Both the position numbers and the translations under genes were made by a program. This document shows, one piece after another, positions 6,106 through 12,189 of a stretch of DNA of 12,189 nucleotides (the first letter of the stretch is position 1; each line of letters opens with the position of its first letter). Source of the DNA: JBOFFI01 sp051657245 (GTDB lineage: Bacteria; Pseudomonadota; Alphaproteobacteria; Holosporales; JBOFFI01); the NCBI GenBank assembly GCA_051657245.1, contig JBOFKI010000038.1, positions 1-12,189 of the forward strand, given 5' to 3'. The notes beneath the pieces were generated by a model that ran no database searches, was not told the origin of the DNA, and saw only the letters and a list, made by a program, of their open reading frames with translations.

Positions 6106-6426
6106 TTGGAATTTACTGGACGCTTGACTGTTAAAGTTTCTCCCCAGGCCCAGGAAACCTCTTTTGAGGGGTGGTTTCTCCATCAGTTTCGCCCTGTTTT
6201 GAAAGTTCGCGTTAAGGCAATCCCAGAAAAAGGGGCTGCGAATGAGGTTTTGTGTAAATTTTTAGCTAAAGCTTTGGGCACACCCGTTTCCCAGATCCGT
6301 TTGGTCTCAGGTGGGCGCTCCAAGATAAAAGTGTTTGAACTTGTGGGTGTTTCTCAAAAAGCCTGGGAGTTTTTTTTAGATCAAACAAAATTCTCAACCA
6401 TCCACAACTCTGAAGTTGAGTTTTAA
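6106..6426 (+). CDS. DUF167 (YggU) family protein
   Basis: A small conserved cytoplasmic protein of about 106 aa, of uncharacterised function. The family core is visible as KVRVKAIPEKGAANEVLCKF, followed by LAKALGTPVSQIRLVSGGRSKIKVF, where the family consensus has GxANxxL and VSGxxSRxK. The start is a TTG at 6106: an in-frame stop TAA at 6097-6099 excludes anything further upstream, and AAAGG (6091-6095) lies 10 nt before it. It is 49 bp after rpmE and 78 bp before dnaE, in the same direction, so co-transcription is plausible. A short hairpin (GGGTT 6450-6454 with AACCC 6462-6466) lies in the following gap but lacks a U-run. Confidence 0.88.
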   Translation: MEFTGRLTVKVSPQAQETSFEGWFLHQFRPVLKVRVKAIPEKGAANEVLCKFLAKALGTPVSQIRLVSGGRSKIKVFELVGVSQKAWEFFLDQTKFSTIHNSEVEF

Positions 6427-6504
6427 AATCCTTCTTTCTGCATCGAAAAGGGTTCAGTAGAAACCCATTGTCGCTTCAAAGCTAAATCGGTTAAGATACC
6501 TCTC

Positions 6505-9500
6505 ATGAAATCTGCCGCTCCTTCTTATGTGCCCCTACGCATTCACTCAGCTTACTCCCTTCTAGAAGGTGCTATCCCTATCCCTAAATTAATCACCCAC
6601 GCCCAAAAGAGTCAATTCCGGGCCCTTGCCTTGACGGACAGCGGCAATCTCTTTGGTGCGATGGAATTTTCCCTTAGCTGCGCTGGTGCTGGGATTCAAC
6701 CCATTTTAGGGTGCCAAGTCACGCTGCATCCAGAAAGCTTCCAAGAAAAAGGATCTCGCAAAGCTTCAAACCAAGACTCCCCCCTTTCGATCCTTTTGTA
6801 CGCCCAACATGAGGGGGGCTATCGTAATTTAATTAAATTGATCTCCCGAGCCTCTGTAGGGCAGGAAACGGTGACGTCTGGAAGCATCACCCTTGCAAAC
6901 TTAAAGGAACTATCTGAAGGATTAATCTGCCTTTCAGGTGGCATGGATGGCCCCATCAATCAAGCCTTGATGAGAGGAGATAGCAGTGAAGCAACAAAAC
7001 GCGCGCAGCTGTTTCAAAACCTCTTTCCCAACCGCTTTTATCTGGAATTAAACCGTTATGGAGGACCAGAACAACAGGTTGAGCCCCAAGTTCTGGAACT
7101 TGCAGACGCGCTTCATCTGCCTTTGGTGGCGACCAACGAAGCGTTTTTCCTCTCACCCGATCTGCACGAAGCCCATGATGCCTTGCTTTGTATTGCCGAT
7201 GGCGTTTACGTGAACACCCCCAACCGCAGGCGCGTCACCACGCAACACTACCTGAAAACCTCCCAAGAAATGGAGGTGCTTTTCCGAGATATCCCAGAAG
7301 CCCTGTTGAACACGGTGCTTATCGCGTGCCAGTGCTCTTTTCTGCTGAAGCCTCAAAAACCGATGCTGCCTTCCTCGCCCATAGCCGAGGGACGGACTGA
7401 AGCCGAAGAACTTCGCCTAAAAGCCCAAGAAGGGCTCACGCGTCGCCTGGAAACCCACGTGTTCACACCCCACATGGAGAAGGATGAGCGCGAAACAAAA
7501 CAGAAGCTCTACCAAGAGCGTCTCGCCTATGAAACGGATATGATTATCCAGATGGGGTTTGCGGGCTATTTCTTGATTGTGGCTGATTTTATCCAGTGGG
7601 CTAAATCCCAATCAATTCCAGTGGGGCCTGGGCGTGGTTCAGGTGCAAGTGCGCTGGTGGCCTGGGCGTTGACCATCACGGATGTGGACCCTATCCGTTT
7701 CAATCTTTTGTTCGAACGGTTCTTGAATCCTGAGCGGGTCAGCATGCCTGATTTTGACGTTGATTTCTGCCAGGAGCGACGCGATGAGGTGATCGCCTAC
7801 GTCGCGCAAAAGTATGGCGCAGACAAGGTGGCGCACATTATCACCTTCGGAAAACTCCAAGCCCGAGCTGTATTACGGGATGTGGGCCGCGTGCTTCAAA
7901 TGCCCTATACGCAAGTGGACCGCATTTGTAAACTCATCCCCAACAACCCTGCGAATCCTGTCACCCTGGACGAGGCTATTTCAAAAGATCCTCAACTTCA
8001 AGAGATGGAGAAAGATCCCCAAACTAAGCAACTCCTCCATTTTGGGCGACAGCTTGAAGGCCTTTACCGACACGCTTCCACCCACGCAGCCGGCGTGGTA
8101 ATTGGACAAGAATCCCTTGAAAATTTGGTCCCCCTGTATCAGGACCCACGCTCCAATATGCCTGCCACCCAATTTAATATGAAATATGTGGAGCAAGCAG
8201 GGCTGGTGAAGTTTGACTTCCTGGGGCTCAAAACCCTCACGGTCATGCAACATACAGTGAACCTGCTTCACAAACGAGGCATCGCTGTTAATCTTTCAGA
8301 AATCCCTCTGGATGATGCCCCGACTTTCGCTTTGCTCAACCGTGTTGAGGCCGTGGGCGTGTTCCAGGTTGAAAGCGGCGGCATGCGTGATGTTTTGCGA
8401 AAGCTCCGCCCAGAGCGGTTTGAAGAGCTGATCGCGCTCGTTGCCCTCTATCGCCCCGGACCCATGGATGATATCCCGCGCTACCTCGCCTGCCGCCACG
8501 GGGAAGAAAAGGTTCACTATCCCTACCCTTGTTTGGAAAGCATCTTGGAAGAAACCTTCGGGGTCATGGTCTACCAAGAACAAGTGCTTCAGATTGCTCG
8601 AACCCTTGCAGGATACAGCTTGGGAAGCGCAGATTTGCTCCGCAGGGCCATGGGAAAAAAGATTAAATCAGAAATGCAAGCCCAGGGGCAAGCGTTTGTA
8701 GAAGGGGTTTTGGCAACCCACGGAGGGACAAAAGCCCAGGCTTCCCAACTATTTGATCAAATCGCAAAATTTGCCGGCTATGCTTTTCCTAAAGCCCACG
8801 CGGCCCCCTATGCGCTGCTGCTTTACCAAACCGCTTATTTAAAGGCGAATTATCCGGTGGAGTTTATGGCTGCCTCCCTGACCCTTGACTTCCAAAACAC
8901 GGACAAGTTAACCGTCTTTGCTCGAGAAGTCTTGCGGATGAAGATCCCGTTGCTTCCCCCTGACATCAACGCCTCTGATCCTTTCTTCAAGGTTGAAACC
9001 CTTGAAAATGAAGGCCTTGGCATTCGCTATGCCCTCGCGGCGCTCAAGAACGTGGGACAGGCTTCGATGGAATCCGTAGTCGCAGAGCGCAACGCACGGG
9101 GGCCTTTTAAGGATATTTATGATTTTATGGAACGGGTTGATACGCGCGCTGTCAACAAGCGTCAGCTCGAAGGCCTTATCGCTTCAGGCTGCTTTGATGC
9201 GCTTCACCCCAATCGCCGCCAGCTCTTTGATAATGTTGATCTTCTCTTAGGCCACAGCGCTGCCTACACCCCTGTCAGCCTGTTTGATGCCCATGAAACA
9301 AGGGCCCCCCTTCCTCCGACAGAAGATTGGCCCCCCCTGGAAAAATTGGCCCATGAATTCCAAGCTATTGGATTTTACCTGACATCCCATCCCCTGGAGG
9401 CCTACCAAGATTGCTTCCAACATCTCACATGGATCTCCAGCCATGAGCTGCAGACATGTTTGGAGCACCACCGGGGGAAAGAAGGCAAAATCTTTGCCAT

Positions 9501-9945
9501 GATGGGCGTTCTTTTGTCCAAACAAGAAAGGCTCAGCAAAGCGGGTCAAAAATATGCTTTTCTTCAGCTTTCAGACCCGACAGGTGTTTATGAAGTGGTG
9601 CTTTTTAGCGAAACCCTGGCCCAATATCGTGACCTGCTAGAGCCAGGAACAGCCTTGCTTCTAACGGTTTCAGGAAGGCTTGATGGCGAGACAGCGCGTC
9701 TGACCTGCAACCAGCTAGAGACGTGTGATGGGCACCTTTCCAAGCATATGGAATCTGTCACCCTTGACATAACCTCACACAACGCGCTGGAGGCGCTAGA
9801 GAAAAAAATCAACCAGCTTTCTCCTGGTAACACTGTGATCTATCTAAAATTTAGACTTCCTAAGGTGGAGCTAACGTTTAAGCTACCCACGCCCTATAAA
9901 TTCACCGGGGGCTTAAAAGCAGAGCTCCAAGCCATCGTCGCCTAA
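6505..9945 (+). CDS. dnaE: DNA polymerase III alpha subunit (DnaE1)
   Basis: The replicative polymerase of the DNA polymerase III holoenzyme. The 1146-aa protein is close to the E. coli length (1160). An N-terminal PHP domain starts near residue 8 (YVPLRIHSAYSLLEGA); the usual His-x-His motif is Arg-x-His, as in E. coli, so PHP proofreading is probably inactive and the epsilon subunit would serve. The palm carries the catalytic aspartates in MPDFDVDFC (Asp416, Asp418) and FDFLGLKTL (Asp571). GPGRGSGASALVAW and HAAGVVIG are conserved polymerase motifs. A helix-hairpin-helix region with RAVNKRQLEGLI follows, then a likely internal clamp-binding site around VSLFD (924-928), then the OB-fold and tau-binding C-terminus. 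Codons about 608-631 are duplicated at 3446-3515. No strong ribosome binding site precedes the ATG at 6505. Confidence 0.98.
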   Translation: MKSAAPSYVPLRIHSAYSLLEGAIPIPKLITHAQKSQFRALALTDSGNLFGAMEFSLSCAGAGIQPILGCQVTLHPESFQEKGSRKASNQDSPLSILLYAQHEGGYRNLIKLISRASVGQETVTSGSITLANLKELSEGLICLSGGMDGPINQALMRGDSSEATKRAQLFQNLFPNRFYLELNRYGGPEQQVEPQVLELADALHLPLVATNEAFFLSPDLHEAHDALLCIADGVYVNTPNRRRVTTQHYLKTSQEMEVLFRDIPEALLNTVLIACQCSFLLKPQKPMLPSSPIAEGRTEAEELRLKAQEGLTRRLETHVFTPHMEKDERETKQKLYQERLAYETDMIIQMGFAGYFLIVADFIQWAKSQSIPVGPGRGSGASALVAWALTITDVDPIRFNLLFERFLNPERVSMPDFDVDFCQERRDEVIAYVAQKYGADKVAHIITFGKLQARAVLRDVGRVLQMPYTQVDRICKLIPNNPANPVTLDEAISKDPQLQEMEKDPQTKQLLHFGRQLEGLYRHASTHAAGVVIGQESLENLVPLYQDPRSNMPATQFNMKYVEQAGLVKFDFLGLKTLTVMQHTVNLLHKRGIAVNLSEIPLDDAPTFALLNRVEAVGVFQVESGGMRDVLRKLRPERFEELIALVALYRPGPMDDIPRYLACRHGEEKVHYPYPCLESILEETFGVMVYQEQVLQIARTLAGYSLGSADLLRRAMGKKIKSEMQAQGQAFVEGVLATHGGTKAQASQLFDQIAKFAGYAFPKAHAAPYALLLYQTAYLKANYPVEFMAASLTLDFQNTDKLTVFAREVLRMKIPLLPPDINASDPFFKVETLENEGLGIRYALAALKNVGQASMESVVAERNARGPFKDIYDFMERVDTRAVNKRQLEGLIASGCFDALHPNRRQLFDNVDLLLGHSAAYTPVSLFDAHETRAPLPPTEDWPPLEKLAHEFQAIGFYLTSHPLEAYQDCFQHLTWISSHELQTCLEHHRGKEGKIFAMMGVLLSKQERLSKAGQKYAFLQLSDPTGVYEVVLFSETLAQYRDLLEPGTALLLTVSGRLDGETARLTCNQLETCDGHLSKHMESVTLDITSHNALEALEKKINQLSPGNTVIYLKFRLPKVELTFKLPTPYKFTGGLKAELQAIVA

Positions 9946-10013
9946 CCCTCCTGGATTGCTTTTTTTATTCATATGGTTTCGTGAAAAACCCTTGGGATTT
10001 TAAACCTGCATTC

Positions 10014-10042
10014 TTGCGTTTATGTGGATTTTTTTTTAGACT
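10014..10042 (+). promoter_or_regulatory. Weak candidate promoter for the nucleoside hydrolase pair
   Basis: TTGCGT (10014-10019) and TAGACT (10037-10042) are 17 bp apart in the 126-bp AT-rich gap after dnaE, about 30 bp before the next start. Matches to consensus are partial (three and four of six). No terminator was recognised after dnaE, so read-through is equally possible. Confidence 0.25.
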
Positions 10043-10071
10043 AAGAAGAAAAGCAGGTTAGATTTTTTTGA

Positions 10072-10983
10072 ATGCCTCAGTTTCTTTTTATCGATAGCGA
10101 TACCTCTGTCCAAGACGCTCCTATTGTTCATCACGTGCTGACATCTTCTTTGTTTCACGTTTTGGGGTGGGTGGTGACGCCCAGCCTTTATTCGGGGGAG
10201 CAAGTCTATGCCCATGGGGCGTTTCTTAAAAAACTTGCAAAGAATCCTGTTCCACTGCACCTGGGGTGTTTTCGTGGCTTGATGGCGCCTTTTTCAGCTT
10301 TTTCAAAGCCAACGGCTTATGCACCTATCCAAGGAAAACCTCCGGAAGGTGAGCTGGATGGGGTTCCGTTCCTGGTGGATGTTCTCTTAAAAGCACGCTC
10401 TCCTGTCACTATATTGGCGCTGGGGCCTTTGACTAACCTAGCGTTGGCGCTGGTAGCATCTCCCCGGATCCGTGAAAAAATTTCAGAAGTGTTGGTGGTG
10501 GGAGGAGCTGTGATGGCCCAGGGGAACATTTCCCCTTCTGCTGAAGAACGTTTTTTTGCAGATCCCCACGCGATTTCTGTTCTTCTGTCCAGCCAGCTTC
10601 CCCTTGTTTTTTTCCCCCTTGATCTTTCCCAAGGGCATATATGCACCTCTGATTGGATGGATGCTTGGAAAAACCATCTGGGTCATGGCTGGGGGAAAGC
10701 TGTTCTTTCAGGAGATCAAACGCCTTCGTTTTCAGGGCTTGCAGCGTTGGCTTACTTGACAAAATCTCCCGTGTTTGAAAATTTTCGTGCGGCTTTTTCA
10801 ACTATCGAAACGCGAGAAGGGCCTTTGAAAGGAAAGCTGACCGTTGATTGGTGGGGAAAGCTGCCGGAAAAGCCGAATGTTCGTTATATTGCAGATGCTT
10901 TGGGGTCTGCGAGGCTTTCGAAAGAAGCCTTCGAGAAGTTGTTGGTGGCTACGCTCCCCCATCGTCAGGAGGTGATGCGATGA
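10072..10983 (+). CDS. Degenerate nucleoside hydrolase homologue (IunH-like, probably inactive)
   Basis: A 303-aa member of the inosine-uridine nucleoside N-ribohydrolase fold, recognised by MPQFLFIDSDTSVQDAP at the N-terminus, TILALGPLTNLALAL (residues 113-127) and the ADPHA segment. The calcium- and ribose-binding signature is eroded. The DxDPGxDD motif reads DSDTSVQD, so the third Asp is Gln14 (Asp8, Asp10 and Asp15 remain). The AExN motif reads AEER, placing Arg160 where a ribose-binding Asn is usual. The C-terminal His-Asp pair aligns to Ser221-Gly222. Hydrolysis is therefore doubtful. The frame is intact and ends overlapping the next gene by four bases (ATGA), so it is under selection and translationally coupled. 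A non-catalytic partner or regulator is one idea; an altered substrate is another. The ribosome binding site is weak (AGG about 17 nt upstream). Confidence 0.8.
   Translation: MPQFLFIDSDTSVQDAPIVHHVLTSSLFHVLGWVVTPSLYSGEQVYAHGAFLKKLAKNPVPLHLGCFRGLMAPFSAFSKPTAYAPIQGKPPEGELDGVPFLVDVLLKARSPVTILALGPLTNLALALVASPRIREKISEVLVVGGAVMAQGNISPSAEERFFADPHAISVLLSSQLPLVFFPLDLSQGHICTSDWMDAWKNHLGHGWGKAVLSGDQTPSFSGLAALAYLTKSPVFENFRAAFSTIETREGPLKGKLTVDWWGKLPEKPNVRYIADALGSARLSKEAFEKLLVATLPHRQEVMR
10967..10976 (+). promoter_or_regulatory. Near-perfect ribosome binding site of the second hydrolase
   Basis: AGGAGGTGAT matches the anti-Shine-Dalgarno sequence over ten bases and lies inside the end of the upstream gene, 7 nt (from AGGAGG) before the ATG at 10980. 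This decides the start and suggests much stronger initiation than for the first hydrolase gene. Confidence 0.85.
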
Positions 10984-11987
10984 AACAGACGCAAAAGGTG
11001 CTTCAAGAAGCGCGGATTGAAACTATTTTGTTTGATTGTGACCCAGGGCTTGACGATGCGGTGGCTCTGTTGATGGCCATGGCTGTCCCTGAAAAAATTC
11101 GTTGGCTGGGGATCACCACCGCTGTTGGCAACACGGCCCTCAGCCACATCCAAGAAAATGCGCGCAAAATTTGTGAATTGGCAGGGCGCCGAGATATCCC
11201 TGTTTTTGCAGGATGTCCCCGCCCTTTCATGAGCTGGACCCACTATGAAGAAGCAGCTGGGACAGAAGTGGATGAGAATTTTTCTTACGTTAAGAAGATT
11301 CATGGGGATACGGGCCTTGGTGGACAAGCCTTAGCAACCCCCAAGCTTCCCCTGCAGCAAGAGCATGCAGCTTTTTACATCGTGCGAGCCTTAAGAGAGG
11401 TGCTTGAGCCTATCACCCTCATCGCAACGGGGGCTCTTACCAACGTTGCTATGGCGTTGATCATCGCGCCGGAGGTTGCTTCTAAACTCGAGCGCATTAT
11501 TTTGATGGGAGGGTCTGGCAGCATCGGAAACATCACCCCTGCTGCAGAACATAATTTTTACGTGGATCCCCACGCGGCTTCCATCGTGTTTAATGCTGGG
11601 GTTCCCATCGTGATGAGTCACTTGGACGTAACCCGCAAAATTCTTGCTCATGCGGACCTGCTCCGGCGAATCCGTGCCCTTGGTTCTTCCACCGCTTGCA
11701 TCATCGCAGATATAATTGAGAGCCGCCCTAAGGGGCACTATGAACCAGGCATGACGGAGGGGGTCTTGCACGACGCAACCACGGTTGGTTATTTGCTTCA
11801 CCCAGAGCTTTTCGAGGCAGAAGGAGCGTTTGTTCATATTGAAACCGCACCTGGCCCAAATGTGGGCCATTCTTCCATTGATTGGGGAGGAGCAACAGCG
11901 CCTTGTAATGCCCTTGTTTTGAAAAATGTGAATGTTCCAGCTTTTGAGACGTTGATGGTGGACTTACTCGCCAGATATTCTACTTAA
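10980..11987 (+). CDS. Inosine-uridine preferring nucleoside hydrolase
   Basis: Cleaves the N-glycosidic bond of ribonucleosides to free base and ribose, feeding base salvage in the cytoplasm. The 335-aa protein keeps the signature set: DCDPGLDDAVAL (Asp19, Asp21, Asp25, Asp26; Cys20 replaces the usual Thr), LIATGALTNVAMAL, AEHNFYVDP with Asn192, and the C-terminal His264-Asp265 pair before LLHPELF. An active calcium-dependent enzyme is expected. The ATG at 10980 overlaps the stop of the upstream homologue and has an excellent ribosome binding site; a start at 10848 in the same frame would merely overlap the upstream gene. The stop is 21 bp from a convergent IS110 transposase. Substrate preference (purine or pyrimidine) cannot be read from the sequence. 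Confidence 0.93.
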   Translation: MKQTQKVLQEARIETILFDCDPGLDDAVALLMAMAVPEKIRWLGITTAVGNTALSHIQENARKICELAGRRDIPVFAGCPRPFMSWTHYEEAAGTEVDENFSYVKKIHGDTGLGGQALATPKLPLQQEHAAFYIVRALREVLEPITLIATGALTNVAMALIIAPEVASKLERIILMGGSGSIGNITPAAEHNFYVDPHAASIVFNAGVPIVMSHLDVTRKILAHADLLRRIRALGSSTACIIADIIESRPKGHYEPGMTEGVLHDATTVGYLLHPELFEAEGAFVHIETAPGPNVGHSSIDWGGATAPCNALVLKNVNVPAFETLMVDLLARYST

Positions 11988-12008
11988 CCCCAGATACTGT
12001 CTTATTCG

Positions 12009-12189
12009 TCAAGTAGAAAGTTGAGGGTTGAAAGGTTTTTGATGTTTGAGGACGCCGAAGATAATGTGTAGAAGCTTTCGCATACAAGTCCCAACAGCGG
12101 TCACTTTGCTTTTACCTTTGTGCGTTAAGCGTTCCCAAAAGTGTGCCAGAACAGGATTATACTGCTTTGCTACAAGTACTGGGAAGTAG
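12009..12189 (-). CDS. IS110-family transposase, C-terminal fragment
   Basis: Only the last 59 codons lie in the window, read leftward from the right edge to the stop TGA at 12011-12009. The stretch QYNPVLAHFWERLTHKGKS, followed by KVTAVGTCMRKLLHIIFGVL and a HQKPF end, is typical of the C-terminus of IS110-family recombinases (RuvC-like DEDD plus serine-containing domain), which insert through a bridge RNA encoded in the element. The visible part has no stop or shift, so intactness is undecided. The space between this stop and the hydrolase stop is only 21 bp, so the element's 3' non-coding end must be very short or lost. The bridge RNA, if present, would be on the other side, outside the window. 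Confidence 0.8.
   Translation of the reverse strand, partial: YFPVLVAKQYNPVLAHFWERLTHKGKSKVTAVGTCMRKLLHIIFGVLKHQKPFNPQLST

Noticed and set aside
7188..9833. Numerous 60-100 codon ORFs in other frames across dnaE
   Set aside because: All overlap the strongly supported dnaE frame and show no family features; they are coding shadows.

Overview
The window reads as a piece of an alphaproteobacterial chromosome, probably from a host-associated lineage such as Holosporales or Rickettsiales. The class-level inference rests on an NDUFS4-type complex I accessory subunit, which outside mitochondria is typical of alphaproteobacteria, and on an L31 without zinc-binding cysteines. The lifestyle inference is weaker. 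It rests on AT-rich spacers, insertion-sequence remnants at both ends and a nucleoside hydrolase pair. No rRNA, tRNA, CRISPR array or prophage was seen.

Layout, left to right. The left edge holds the frameshifted 3' end of an IS5-family transposase, ending about 20 bp from the stop of a leftward GT4 glycosyltransferase. Next, all leftward, come a short RodZ-like HTH/membrane protein and guanylate kinase. A 119-bp divergent spacer with a small dyad separates gmk from the rightward NDUFS4-like gene. A leftward FlaA1/CapD-type membrane nucleotide-sugar epimerase/dehydratase homologue follows, with unusual active-site residues. Then comes a rightward set: rpmE (L31), a DUF167/YggU protein, dnaE (DNA polymerase III alpha) and two overlapping nucleoside hydrolase homologues. 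The right edge holds the C-terminal end of a leftward IS110-family transposase, whose stop lies 21 bp beyond the second hydrolase.

Most genes are housekeeping (replication, translation, GMP phosphorylation, respiration), joined by two envelope-sugar genes and a nucleoside-salvage pair. The clearest anomaly is a perfect 70-bp copy of an internal dnaE segment (8327-8396) lying alone at 3446-3515, between the NDUFS4-like gene and the 3' end of the CapD-like gene. It is in the same orientation as dnaE, so read-through transcription of the leftward CapD-like gene would produce a 70-nt perfect antisense to dnaE mRNA. The second anomaly is the hydrolase pair: the upstream member has lost most signature catalytic residues while the downstream member keeps them, which suggests an active enzyme with a pseudoenzyme partner.
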